Shown: positions 34,956 through 44,692 of the stretch, one piece after another | How positions within the stretch are numbered: position 1 is the stretch's first letter | Layout: every line of letters begins with the position of its first letter | Assembly: GCF_018069805.1 (NCBI RefSeq) | Contig: NZ_JAGPYN010000023.1 | Coordinates: 1-64,000 of the forward strand | DNA: 64,000 nucleotides | Direction: 5' to 3' | DNA from: Pseudoalteromonas ostreae | GTDB lineage: Bacteria > Pseudomonadota > Gammaproteobacteria > Enterobacterales > Alteromonadaceae | The notes under the pieces: model-generated | Database searches by the model: none | The model's input: only the letters and a program-made list of their open reading frames with translations | What the model was told of the DNA's origin: nothing | Position numbers and translations under genes: made by a program

Positions 34956-35879
34956 ATGCGTACTGCGATTATTTCTCATCCTTTTTGTCGTAAACACAAA
35001 ATGATCGCGGATCATCCAGAGTGTCCTGGGCGCTTAGATGCTATTACCGATCGTCTCTTGGCCAGTGGTTTGGATATTGCTGTGCAGCAAAAGCAAGCGC
35101 CTAAAGCATTACGTGAGCATTACTTATTAGCCCATGATGAGGCCCTTGTATCGCTGGTGGAAAACACCCTCCCTGAACAAGGTTTAGTATCACTTGATGG
35201 CGACACTTGGTTATGCCCAGAGTCACTTTTGGCAATTGAGCGGGCGGTAGGGGCAGGGCTATTAGCCGTCGATGAAATATTAGCGGATAACCTCGATGCC
35301 GCATTTTGCTCCGTACGGCCACCGGGTCATCATGCAAACCGTACAACCTCTGCCGGTTTTTGTGTGTTTAATAACTTAGCAATTTCGGTGAAGTACGCGC
35401 AAAGTAAAGGGATTAAGCGCATTGCGATTGTCGATTTTGATGTTCACCACGGTAATGGCACGCAAGACATTTTTATCGATGATGATAATGTGTTGCTTTG
35501 CTCATTATTTCAGCACCCTTTTTACCCTAATACCACCGTTGAAAATAACGATACATTGGTTAATTCACCGTTGCCCATAGCTAGCGATGGCAATGATTTA
35601 AAAAGGTTGTATAACCAACAGTGGTTACCTAAATTAACAGAGTTTAAGCCAGAGTTATTGTTTATCAGCGCAGGGTTTGATGCGCATTTTGAAGATGATA
35701 TGGCAAGTCTAAAATTTGTTGAGGCCGATTATGCTTGGTTGACACAACAGCTGTGTGACATGGTAAAAAGTACTGGCTGTAGAGGGATTATCTCTTATTT
35801 AGAAGGAGGATATAATTTATCAGCGCTAGGGCGCAGCACCATAGAACATATTAGAGTGTTTACACAAGCAGAAGAGTAG
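34956..35879 (+). CDS. Histone deacetylase-like amidohydrolase
   Basis: A 307-residue zinc amidohydrolase of the arginase/deacetylase fold. RPPGHHANR supplies the catalytic His pair, VDFDVHHGNGTQ the zinc Asp and His, and SAGFDAHFEDD the second zinc Asp. The C-terminal EGGYNLSALG is the closing glycine-rich loop. It probably removes acetyl groups from small molecules such as polyamines, or from proteins. It is the last gene of the plus-strand run. Confidence 0.88.
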   Translation: MRTAIISHPFCRKHKMIADHPECPGRLDAITDRLLASGLDIAVQQKQAPKALREHYLLAHDEALVSLVENTLPEQGLVSLDGDTWLCPESLLAIERAVGAGLLAVDEILADNLDAAFCSVRPPGHHANRTTSAGFCVFNNLAISVKYAQSKGIKRIAIVDFDVHHGNGTQDIFIDDDNVLLCSLFQHPFYPNTTVENNDTLVNSPLPIASDGNDLKRLYNQQWLPKLTEFKPELLFISAGFDAHFEDDMASLKFVEADYAWLTQQLCDMVKSTGCRGIISYLEGGYNLSALGRSTIEHIRVFTQAEE

Positions 35880-36090
35880 CTTTATATTCATTCTACAATT
35901 AAGTAAATATTTAGACCTGTTTATTTTCCAAGGTTGCTTTCGCAGCAGTAAAAAATAAAGGCGTCAGGTTCGTTGCTTCACAACACCACTCACATGCCAT
36001 GGTCGTTTTTATTGATGCTGTTTGTACCTAAATACAGTCTTAACGACAAAATGGTGAATGTCATCTTAGAATAGTTATTATTGAATAATA

Positions 36091-36843
36091 TTAATTTTTG
36101 TCCAAGAGGTTGTTGGCTAGTAATACGTAGTGAAACATCTGCATAGCTTCTTGCTGGCTTATCTTTTCTACGGCACTGCGTAGCTTGGTTATCGTTAGTG
36201 GATCACACATGTCTTTAGAGCAAAATAATGTTAAATCTAGTCGCCATTGCCCGATGGGCTGGAAAATTTTGAGGCCACCTAATCCTGCTTTAATGAGTGT
36301 TTCTTTTAAATAAGGAGCTGGCACTATAATTGCCTCAACCCTTTGCTTTTTAAGCATTCCAAACAGCTGCTCATAATCGTTGCTTAGATGCAGTGTCATA
36401 CCCTTTAACTTATCCGAGACAGGTAAATGATGAACTCCCCTTAATATTCCAACATGCTGTTTCTTAAGTGAAACATCCATAAAGTCAGGGTTAGTTGTTA
36501 TCAAGACATAATCAAAAGAGAAAGTTTTTATGATAGCGTTGCTGCTTGCTCTTACCTCAGGTTCGTCAAAAGTAATTAATAAATCAATTTTTTGATTTTC
36601 TAGGGCGTGAATTGCTCTTGATAGCGGCATCGCATACAACGAAAATTGCAAGCCAGTTTTTTCTTCTAACTGCTTGATATATAAATTTTGAAAACATGTC
36701 GGTGCACTACTATTTGGCTCGCAGCCGAATGGGTGTATATTTACTATCCCAAAAACTAGTCTACTTTTTAGGGTATCGGAAAAAGCTGTATTACTCGCTA
36801 TAAAAAAGCAAAATGTTATTAATATAAATATCGTTACATTCAT
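36091..36843 (-). CDS. Periplasmic substrate-binding-like protein (PBPb type)
   Basis: A 250-residue exported protein with a signal peptide (about residues 1-22). The segments LVFGIVNIHPFGCEPNSS, LQFSLYAMPLSRAIHALENQKIDLLITF and QRVEAIIVPAPYLKETLIKAG follow the pattern of family 3 (PBPb) solute-binding proteins. No permease or ATPase is adjacent, so it may act as a lone binding protein or feed a signalling protein. It is a single-gene unit. Confidence 0.72.
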   Translation of the reverse strand: MNVTIFILITFCFFIASNTAFSDTLKSRLVFGIVNIHPFGCEPNSSAPTCFQNLYIKQLEEKTGLQFSLYAMPLSRAIHALENQKIDLLITFDEPEVRASSNAIIKTFSFDYVLITTNPDFMDVSLKKQHVGILRGVHHLPVSDKLKGMTLHLSNDYEQLFGMLKKQRVEAIIVPAPYLKETLIKAGLGGLKIFQPIGQWRLDLTLFCSKDMCDPLTITKLRSAVEKISQQEAMQMFHYVLLANNLLDKN

Positions 36844-37032
36844 AGTTTAGCACACTCATCTTATGAACTAAGGCTAGGACAAATAGTTAGTTGTGCAACT
36901 GGTTTTACTAAAAATATGTTTAATATTTGCACTATAGGCTTTGCTATCATAATTTACTTTATTATTTCCTAAATTCGGATAATGAGAGCAATTACGCGTT
37001 TTAGCTAAAAAAGTTGCAGTAAAAAAATATTT

Positions 37033-37323
37033 TTATTTTATTCCTAATAGATCAAATGCTTGGGAAGCTGTTAGGCTTGTTATTTTAGTTAAGCAGCAGT
37101 GTCCTTCATTAGCTAAATATTGCTTAACGTATTGTGTTAATTTTTCACGACTGAGTGCTTGGCATGGTGTGCCGTCTAGGGTGTGATAATTACCATTACG
37201 TTCCAGTACTCTTATTTGAAGCAATTCGTTTTTATTCATTCCATATAAAAAATCATCTACCTCGGTTGGCCGTTCCACTACTTCTATTTCCTCATTATAA
37301 ATAATGATTTTTGGGTAAGGCAT
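37033..37323 (-). CDS. Hypothetical protein
   Basis: A 96-residue soluble protein with no recognised family, mixed alpha/beta in character, with adjacent Cys residues (GHCCLTK) near residue 75. It is divergent from the CBS-PAS-GGDEF-EAL gene, 80 bases apart. The ATG at 37323 has no strong ribosome binding site. Confidence 0.5.
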   Translation of the reverse strand: MPYPKIIIYNEEIEVVERPTEVDDFLYGMNKNELLQIRVLERNGNYHTLDGTPCQALSREKLTQYVKQYLANEGHCCLTKITSLTASQAFDLLGIK

Positions 37324-37403
37324 GCTTATTTGTTGTCCTAAATCAAATATATATTCACTTGTCTAATTATACTTGCTGACTCGTATAAATCTAGGATGCT
37401 GGT

Positions 37404-39920
37404 ATGCCAAAGAGTAGTTGTTACCAAAAGGTCAGTGATGTTTTCACGGATAGAGTACTTTCATGCTCAAAGTATACGAAGCTTCTCGATGTTGTAAAGC
37501 TAATGCGGACACATAATGTTAGCGCTATTTTTGTATTAGAAGAACAGCATATTTGTGGTATTTGGACTGAAGCAGATTGCATCAAACTAGACTTTACAAA
37601 TAACAATATTCAGCATATTGAGATACACAGTGAGATGTCGAGCCCTGTGTTAAGTATTTCGCTATCACAATTATTGAGCGATGCTGCGATTACTTTTCAT
37701 CAACATAATGTTCGTCATCTACTTGTAATAGATGATAGTAAGTCACCTTGTGGCGTTATTAGTATCAGTGATATTGTTCGCAATCAAGGGCTTGATCATT
37801 ATTTGCAATTTAGGCCAATTGAAGATCAATATCATAAAAATGTATTGATAGTGCCAAGTGATTGCGAATTACACGAAGCCATACATATGATGCGTGAGCG
37901 CTGTGAGCAAGTTATTTTAGTGTATAACCAGCAACTCAATGAGCACGGCATTATTACTCAGCGAGATTTGCTGCACTTAATTTTTGCACCCAATAGCCGA
38001 TCCACATGCTGGCAATTAGCAAGCCGTCCTTTGTACCAAATAAGCTATAAAAGTAGTTTGTTTGATGCCTATCAAGTGATGTTACAAAACAATGTACGTC
38101 ATTTAGTAGTAAACGACAGACAGGGAATTAAAGGGGTGCTTACCCTTGAGCATCTTATTAATGAAATAGAAAGCGCGTATTGTAGTGAGCTTGAAAAAGT
38201 ACTTAAGCAGCGTGATATGGCGCTACAGCACTCACAACGTAATCTGTATTTAGCCAATAAAATCATTGATGCATCATTAGATGGAATTATGATCACTCAT
38301 CAAAATGGGGAGATAATTCAAGTTAATCCGGCTTTTACCTCGCTTACAGGTTATAAAGAAGAAGATGTCATCGGTCAGACCCCACGTATATTAAGCTCTG
38401 GGCAGCATGCTAAAAATTTCTATATAAAAATGTGGCAATCGCTTGCTGACAAAGGAGTGTGGCAAGGAGAGATCTGTAATCGTAAGAAAAATGGTGATAC
38501 GTATGTTGAGTGGCTAACCATAATTAAAATACGCGAGCCGAGTAGTAATGACATCGTCTATGCAGCAATATTTAGTGATATAACTGAACGTAAAAACGCA
38601 GAAGATAAAATTGTACAGCTTGCTTACTTTGATGAGCTCACAGGTTTACCTAATCGGCGTTTATTTAATGACAGATTAAGCATGGCATTAGCTGCTGCAC
38701 ATCGTAGTAACGACATGCTCGCGGTGATGTTTATTGATCTTGACCGCTTTAAAGAAATTAACGATAGCTTAGGTCACAGTGCCGGTGATGTGCTACTAAA
38801 ATTAGTTGCTAAACGAGTACAAAGTGTTTTACGCGAAGGCGATACTTTAGCGCGTCTAGGTGGCGATGAATTTGTGGTGTTGTGCGAGATTGAAGATGTT
38901 AGCGCAGTGATTAGTTTTGCTGAGCAAACCTTAAATAAATTAAACGCTCCTTTTCAGCTTGAAGGGGTTGAAGTAGGCGCAACAGCATCAATTGGTGCTG
39001 CGATTTACCCTGACGATGGACTCGATAGTGAAACTTTACTAAAACATGCTGATATTGCCATGTATCGCTCTAAAGAAGTAGGTAGAAACTCATTTCAGTT
39101 ATTTAAACCATCGATGAATGCACGCTCTTTAGAGCGCTTGGCTATGATGAGCCGGTTTCAATATGCGCTCGAAAATGATGAATTTGAACTATATTTTCAG
39201 CCAAAACAGTGTTTAAGAAGTAAAGCTATTAAAGGTGTTGAAGCACTCTTACGTTGGCAAGACCCCGTACTTGGCATAATATCGCCTGCACAGTTTATTC
39301 CATTAGCGGAAGAACTCGGTCTAATAGTAAAGCTGGATCTCTGGGTACTCAACAAGGCTGGTATGCAACTGACTCTATGGCAACAGCAAGGAATAACTGC
39401 TGGTCGGTTGGCAATTAACATCTCAGCCTGTCATCTTAGCCAGGGCAAGTTATCGAGCAGTGTTCAGCAGATGCTGCAACGCTATAACTTACCAGGTTAC
39501 TGCTTGGAAATAGAGTTAACTGAAAGTAGTTTTATTAGCTCGTTTAGTCAGGCGAAAAGAGAGTTATGGCAACTTAAAAAAATGGGCGTGCATATTGCGC
39601 TTGATGATTTTGGTACTGGTTATTCTGCGTTGAGTTATCTTACAAAATTGCCCATTGATACGCTAAAAATAGATGTCAGTTTTATTGCTAAAGTTCCCGA
39701 TGAGTATGGTAATAGTGAAGTGGTTGCTGCGATCGTTGCAATGGCAAATAGCCTCAACTTAGATGTTATTGCTGAAGGAGTAGAAAAGTCTTCTCAGTAT
39801 CATTATTTGTTGGAGTTAGGATGCCAACTGATCCAAGGCTATTACTATTGCCGCCCGTTAACGCAGCGGCAATGGTTTGATTTTTATCAGCTTCAAAATC
39901 AACCGACGGTGATATCGTAA
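37404..39920 (+). CDS. CBS-PAS-GGDEF-EAL cyclic-di-GMP protein
   Basis: An 838-residue cytoplasmic protein with no membrane segment. Four CBS motifs (two pairs, about residues 10-125 and 135-255) should bind an adenine nucleotide. A PAS domain follows (about 275-395). GGDEF is intact (RLGGDEFVVL) with an RxxD inhibitory site (REGD) five residues earlier. EAL is intact (GVEALLRW, ELTESSF, LDDFGTGYS, LKIDVSF, AEGVE). Both synthesis and breakdown of c-di-GMP are possible, linked to energy state through CBS. The last 22 bases overlap the convergent DUF2797 gene. Confidence 0.92.
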   Translation: MPKSSCYQKVSDVFTDRVLSCSKYTKLLDVVKLMRTHNVSAIFVLEEQHICGIWTEADCIKLDFTNNNIQHIEIHSEMSSPVLSISLSQLLSDAAITFHQHNVRHLLVIDDSKSPCGVISISDIVRNQGLDHYLQFRPIEDQYHKNVLIVPSDCELHEAIHMMRERCEQVILVYNQQLNEHGIITQRDLLHLIFAPNSRSTCWQLASRPLYQISYKSSLFDAYQVMLQNNVRHLVVNDRQGIKGVLTLEHLINEIESAYCSELEKVLKQRDMALQHSQRNLYLANKIIDASLDGIMITHQNGEIIQVNPAFTSLTGYKEEDVIGQTPRILSSGQHAKNFYIKMWQSLADKGVWQGEICNRKKNGDTYVEWLTIIKIREPSSNDIVYAAIFSDITERKNAEDKIVQLAYFDELTGLPNRRLFNDRLSMALAAAHRSNDMLAVMFIDLDRFKEINDSLGHSAGDVLLKLVAKRVQSVLREGDTLARLGGDEFVVLCEIEDVSAVISFAEQTLNKLNAPFQLEGVEVGATASIGAAIYPDDGLDSETLLKHADIAMYRSKEVGRNSFQLFKPSMNARSLERLAMMSRFQYALENDEFELYFQPKQCLRSKAIKGVEALLRWQDPVLGIISPAQFIPLAEELGLIVKLDLWVLNKAGMQLTLWQQQGITAGRLAINISACHLSQGKLSSSVQQMLQRYNLPGYCLEIELTESSFISSFSQAKRELWQLKKMGVHIALDDFGTGYSALSYLTKLPIDTLKIDVSFIAKVPDEYGNSEVVAAIVAMANSLNLDVIAEGVEKSSQYHYLLELGCQLIQGYYYCRPLTQRQWFDFYQLQNQPTVIS

Positions 39921-40708
39921 GAAGTAAATTTACGGATGTTGATAACGCCAGTATCAAAAATTAAATACTGGCCTTTAATACCGTTTAAAATACCGCTTAC
40001 AACGAGCTCTTTATCAAAGTTAAAAGAACTGATTTTGGTTGGATAGGCAGTAACTGGAAACTCAAGTTCAACCACTTCTTCATCAAGTTGTTCTATCGCT
40101 GTAGCACCAAATAGCTCTGCCAGTTCATTTAGTTTGTCAGCAATTTGTGGAATAAGCTCTGCCGCAGCCGCTTTTAAATCAAGGACATCGCTTTGTCCTT
40201 TGAGCATATTACGCCAATTGGTTTTATCGGCAATAAATTGTGCTAAGGCAACCTCAACTAGCCCTGATTGTAAGCGCGTTTGGACTTTGAATATTGGCAG
40301 TGCTTGCGTCGCGCCTTGGTCAATCCAGCGGGTTGGAATTTGTGTATGCCGGGTGATCCCCACTTTCAGCCCTGACGTATTCGCAAGATAGACATAATGT
40401 GGGATCATACAGTTTTCTTCGCCCCACTGTGGCTCACGGCAAGTACCTTGATCAAAGTGACATGTTTCAGGTTTCATAATACACATATCGCAGCTAGCAA
40501 GCTTACGCATACATACAAAACAGTGACCTTGTGAGTAACTTTTTTTGGTCTTTTTACCGCAGCTAGAGCATACAATAGCACCATTAAAAGTCAGTGTAAG
40601 TTGCTTGCCAATATAGGCATTAAGATCGACTAACTCATCACCCACAGGCAAATGATACTGAATTGGTTGTGTTAGCGATGATTTTAATTTTTTGATTGTG
40701 CCTTGCAT
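39899..40708 (-). CDS. DUF2797 family protein
   Basis: A 269-residue protein. The N-terminal half has several CxxC pairs (CSSCGKK, CFVCMRK, CDMC) that look like zinc knuckles, then TCREPQWGEENC. The middle segment YVYLANTSGLKVGITR resembles a GIY-YIG-type strand. All of this is characteristic of DUF2797. The function is unknown; nucleic-acid binding is a reasonable guess from the knuckles and the GIY-YIG-like strand. It is convergent with, and overlaps, the preceding gene by 22 bases. Confidence 0.82.
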   Translation of the reverse strand: MQGTIKKLKSSLTQPIQYHLPVGDELVDLNAYIGKQLTLTFNGAIVCSSCGKKTKKSYSQGHCFVCMRKLASCDMCIMKPETCHFDQGTCREPQWGEENCMIPHYVYLANTSGLKVGITRHTQIPTRWIDQGATQALPIFKVQTRLQSGLVEVALAQFIADKTNWRNMLKGQSDVLDLKAAAAELIPQIADKLNELAELFGATAIEQLDEEVVELEFPVTAYPTKISSFNFDKELVVSGILNGIKGQYLIFDTGVINIRKFTSYDITVG

Positions 40709-40775
40709 CTTTACGCCCCTAAAGATGATAAAAAGAGGATTCTATCAGTAATCCTTTCGCATGTGACAATTTTAC

Positions 40776-43295
40776 TTAATTAGCTTGTTTATTTTCAGCT
40801 AACCAGAGCAAATAATCATCTACAGCAATGGCTTTGGAGTAGTAGTAACCTTGTGCGTAGTCTGCGCCCATAGTGTGTAAAAGTTGTTGTGTTGTTACAT
40901 CTTCAACTCCCTCGACGGTGACTTTTAAACCCAAACTATGCGCCATTTCTATCGCAGCTTTAACAATTACTCTATTAGCACTGTGAGAAGGGAGGCCAAT
41001 AATAAATGACTTATCTATTTTTAAGGTCGAAAAGTTGTAGCTAACAAAACAATTTAGTGACGAATAGCCAGTACCAAAATCATCTAAAATTACTTCAATA
41101 CCAAGGCGTGTTAATTGTTCAACTAAGTTAATCATTTGCTGTTGGTTTGTAATTAAAGCTGATTCAGTAAGTTCAAATTTAAGTTGTTTAGCAGGAACGT
41201 TATGTTTGAGTAAAGTGTTCTCAATTTTCTCAATTAAATTATGGATCATTAAGTTTTTAGCACTTAAATTAATACTTACTTTATGCTTAAAAAAACCTGC
41301 GTGATTAAACTTTGCGATATCTTGGCAAGCCTGATCCAGCACCCATAATGTAAGTTCATTGATAAGACCAGTGCGTTCAGCTAGTAGGATTAAAGCCTCA
41401 ATATTGATTTGCTCATAAGGTGCATTAGGCCAGCGTAATAAGGCTTCACTGCCAACCGCTTGGCCTGTGCGTAAATCTATTTGTGGCTGATGATAAATAG
41501 TTAACAAGTTCCTTTTTAAGGCATTTTGAAATGCAGCTGCTAAGCTAATGTTCATAGTGACAGGCATTACTTTTGAGCGGTTGTTTGGATAGCTTGTTTG
41601 TGGCACTTCAGTTAGCGAAAAATAGCCATTTTGCAACCATGTATCAAAGCCACTATCACGCTCTAGAATACAATAACCCATTGCGTAGTTTAACTGTAAA
41701 TTAAACCCTTGCACCGGATGGTATTTAGGTAAGCTTTTACGGATTTTAGTTAATTTATCATGCAGTGATTGTACACTTTGAGTTTTAATTGAAATGAATG
41801 CCAGCACACCGTTGCTTAAGTCGGCTATTCGCGGACAAGTAACGATATTGCTCTCTAAATTGATAAACTCACGCTCTTTATTCAGTTGCAGCTCAAGGGA
41901 TTTGGCTATTGCAACAACAAGCTGACTGCTTTGCGTTTGATTTAAAATATGACTGAGTGAATAAAAATCGGTAATTTTAATTAAGCATAAGCTCGCTGTG
42001 CGCTGTTTGAGTTGTAAACTCATATAGGCTTGTTTTAGCATGGCACTGTTTAATAATTTGGTTTGCTCTGTATGAGTGGCGTGATACAGCGCTTTTTCTC
42101 GTTGATAGCGTACTCTATCAGCAAGTGCCATAGCCATTAATACCACCTCACATAGTATTGCAACCAAAAATGCGTGGCGAATAGCAAAGCTGTAAGGTAA
42201 TACGCCAGTTAATTCAAGAGGTTGAATCGCTGCGCCAATAATAAGTGGTATCCACGAAATAACATAGAACTTGGCCCATCGAAAGCCACTACGTAATTTG
42301 CTGTAAATCATAATAATACATACGATGTACAACAATACCAACACAACAAAAAATATCGGTGCTGCAATATTTTCAGCTATGAAAAAACAACTTATACCTA
42401 GAAGAAACATTAAAAACATTAAATATATACTGAGCTTAAAACGCCAGCATTGCTCTTTATGGTAACGCAAAAACATGGTGCAGAATGCCAAGGTAAATAA
42501 AGCAATTGCATAGTTGCTAGCAACAATATATTTTTGAAAAAACAGCTGCCAACTTAGCGGCCAAAGATAAAAACCAAAGCCAAGTACGCCACCCATTAAA
42601 ATTATGGCACTAATAATGTAACCAATATAAATTAAGTACACGCGATCTTTAATACCAAAAAAGAGTACTAAGTTATAGAGTGCCGCCATAATAAGTACTC
42701 CCACAAAGATCCCCCAAATAGCGGTTTGTGAGCGGATTAAATCTTGAAACTCTGCTTCGCCATATAAATTGATAGGGGTTTTGCTTATGCCAGTTGTATC
42801 AATTTTCAGTAGTAGCTTTTGTTTACTCTGCGCAGAAATTGTAAGATCAATATGCGGCACGCTGTATTGAAAAAGAGAGAGTTCAGATTCCAAATCACCA
42901 AGTCGAGTGGTCGTTATAATATTATTGTGACTATCTAGGTGATAAGCAGTTAAATGATCAACCATTGGATTATCAAAATGAGCGACAATATGTTCTTTTT
43001 CTTGGCTACGATTATCAAGATCGACTAGTAACCAGTAATTACGTGGCGTGAAGTTCCAATCGATATGCTGAAAAGGTTTTGCTGTAAAGCTATTTAGGTT
43101 GTCTAAAATCTGCTGAGTATGCAGATTTTTTGTATCATCAATGAGATAACTTTGGGATAAATATATGGGAGTGGTTTTGTCGATTGTATATCTAGTGGGC
43201 GTGACTAAATGACTTGCGAAATTAGCAATTACATAGAACAAGAAAAGTAGTATTAAAACGGCAATAAAGCGATAGCGAAGATGGTTATTTTTCAA
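40776..43295 (-). CDS. 7TMR-DISM sensor EAL phosphodiesterase with degenerate GGDEF
   Basis: An 839-residue membrane protein. An N-terminal anchor (about 10-30) and a periplasmic 7TMR-DISM extracellular domain (about 40-180) precede seven hydrophobic segments (about 190-395). A GGDEF-like domain (about 410-560) has no GGDEF motif. It is followed by a complete EAL domain (GSEALLRW, ELTESAL, LDDFGTGYSSL, LKIDKSF, EGVED, QGYYYSKA). The protein should therefore break down c-di-GMP in response to an extracellular signal, with the GGDEF-like part possibly regulatory. It is transcribed alone, upstream of purD on the same strand but 97 bases after it. Confidence 0.88.
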   Translation of the reverse strand: MKNNHLRYRFIAVLILLFLFYVIANFASHLVTPTRYTIDKTTPIYLSQSYLIDDTKNLHTQQILDNLNSFTAKPFQHIDWNFTPRNYWLLVDLDNRSQEKEHIVAHFDNPMVDHLTAYHLDSHNNIITTTRLGDLESELSLFQYSVPHIDLTISAQSKQKLLLKIDTTGISKTPINLYGEAEFQDLIRSQTAIWGIFVGVLIMAALYNLVLFFGIKDRVYLIYIGYIISAIILMGGVLGFGFYLWPLSWQLFFQKYIVASNYAIALFTLAFCTMFLRYHKEQCWRFKLSIYLMFLMFLLGISCFFIAENIAAPIFFVVLVLLYIVCIIMIYSKLRSGFRWAKFYVISWIPLIIGAAIQPLELTGVLPYSFAIRHAFLVAILCEVVLMAMALADRVRYQREKALYHATHTEQTKLLNSAMLKQAYMSLQLKQRTASLCLIKITDFYSLSHILNQTQSSQLVVAIAKSLELQLNKEREFINLESNIVTCPRIADLSNGVLAFISIKTQSVQSLHDKLTKIRKSLPKYHPVQGFNLQLNYAMGYCILERDSGFDTWLQNGYFSLTEVPQTSYPNNRSKVMPVTMNISLAAAFQNALKRNLLTIYHQPQIDLRTGQAVGSEALLRWPNAPYEQINIEALILLAERTGLINELTLWVLDQACQDIAKFNHAGFFKHKVSINLSAKNLMIHNLIEKIENTLLKHNVPAKQLKFELTESALITNQQQMINLVEQLTRLGIEVILDDFGTGYSSLNCFVSYNFSTLKIDKSFIIGLPSHSANRVIVKAAIEMAHSLGLKVTVEGVEDVTTQQLLHTMGADYAQGYYYSKAIAVDDYLLWLAENKQAN

Positions 43296-43394
43296 TTGTC
43301 AGCGTTCTTTTTTAGCCCTTAGAATTAGTGTAGCACTAAAAAGCGCAGATAAACTGCGCTATTTTATTAAATAGCAACTGGTTATACCAATGAG

Positions 43395-44678
43395 CTATTT
43401 TTCGCGAGCAATAGCACGATACGCAATATCTGTACGGTATTCCATACCTTGCCAACTAATTTCATCAACCAGTTGATAGGCACGTTGTTGCGCTGCGGTT
43501 ACTGTATTACCTAGTGCCGTTGCACATAATACTCGGCCACCGGCAGTCACTACGTTATCGCCAGCTTGCTTAGTACCTGCGTGGAAGACTTTTTCGCCTT
43601 CAGGGTAGTTTACTTTCAGGCCGCTGATTGCATCGCCTTTCGGATAGCTATCAGGGTAACCTTTCGCAGCAAGAACAACCCCTACCGCAGCGCGAGGGTC
43701 AAACTCAATGGTGGTTTTATCAAGTTCAACACGATTAGCGGCCTCAATCAACTCAACCAAATCTGATTGCAGACGTAGCATCATAGGTTGTGTTTCTGGG
43801 TCGCCAAAACGACAGTTATATTCGATAACTTTAGGCGTGCCATCTGCATCAATCATTAAACCAGCATAGAGGAAGCCAGTGTAAGGATGGCCTTCGCTTG
43901 CCATGCCTTCTACCGTTGGGGTGATCACTTCGTTCATAATACGCTGGTGGATTTCGTCAGTAACGACAGGTGCTGGTGAGTACGCCCCCATACCGCCAGT
44001 GTTTGGACCTTGATCGCCGTTATAAGCGCGTTTGTGGTCTTGGCTAGTTGCAAACGGTAATACGTTTTTACCATCAACCATCACGATAAATGAGGCTTCT
44101 TCACCTTCTAAGAACTCTTCGATTACCACGCGGCTGCCTGCTTCACCAAAAGCGTTACCAGCGAGCATATCGCGAATAGCATCCTCAGCTTCAACGTCGG
44201 TCATGGCAACAATAACGCCTTTACCAGCCGCTAAACCGTCCGCTTTAATAACAATCGGCGCGCCTTTTTCCTTTAAATAAGCAAGCGCGGGGTCAATTTG
44301 CTCAAAGGTTTGGTAATCACCCGTTGGGATTTTGTGACGTGCTAAAAAATCTTTTGTGAATGATTTAGAGCCTTCAAGTTGTGCAGCGCCTGCCGTTGGG
44401 CCAAAAATAGCTAAGCCGTGTTCACGAAACTTATCTACTACACCCAGTACGAGTGGAATTTCAGGGCCAACAATGGTTAGCTCAACGTTATTTTGTTGTG
44501 CAAAGGCGAGTAGGGCGTCTAAATCTTCTACTTTAATCTCTACATTCTCAAGCTTTGGCTCAAGTGCAGTACCTGCATTACCTGGGGCAACAAATACAGT
44601 GTTTACTTTGGTGTTTTGAGCAGCCTTAAACGCAAGTGCGTGTTCGCGGCCGCCGCTGCCAATGACTAATACATTCAT
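43395..44678 (-). CDS. purD: Phosphoribosylamine-glycine ligase
   Basis: Second step of de novo purine synthesis: ATP-dependent joining of glycine to phosphoribosylamine. The protein is 427 aa, the usual length. The N-terminal VLVIGSGGREHALAFKA and the ATP-grasp signature CRFGDPETQPMMLRL are visible. It follows purH on the minus strand with the secreted methyltransferase gene between; the gap to that gene is 14 bases, so all three may be expressed together, although a terminator-like hairpin lies just after purH. Confidence 0.95.
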   Translation of the reverse strand: MNVLVIGSGGREHALAFKAAQNTKVNTVFVAPGNAGTALEPKLENVEIKVEDLDALLAFAQQNNVELTIVGPEIPLVLGVVDKFREHGLAIFGPTAGAAQLEGSKSFTKDFLARHKIPTGDYQTFEQIDPALAYLKEKGAPIVIKADGLAAGKGVIVAMTDVEAEDAIRDMLAGNAFGEAGSRVVIEEFLEGEEASFIVMVDGKNVLPFATSQDHKRAYNGDQGPNTGGMGAYSPAPVVTDEIHQRIMNEVITPTVEGMASEGHPYTGFLYAGLMIDADGTPKVIEYNCRFGDPETQPMMLRLQSDLVELIEAANRVELDKTTIEFDPRAAVGVVLAAKGYPDSYPKGDAISGLKVNYPEGEKVFHAGTKQAGDNVVTAGGRVLCATALGNTVTAAQQRAYQLVDEISWQGMEYRTDIAYRAIAREK

Positions 44679-44692
44679 GGCGAATATCCTAT

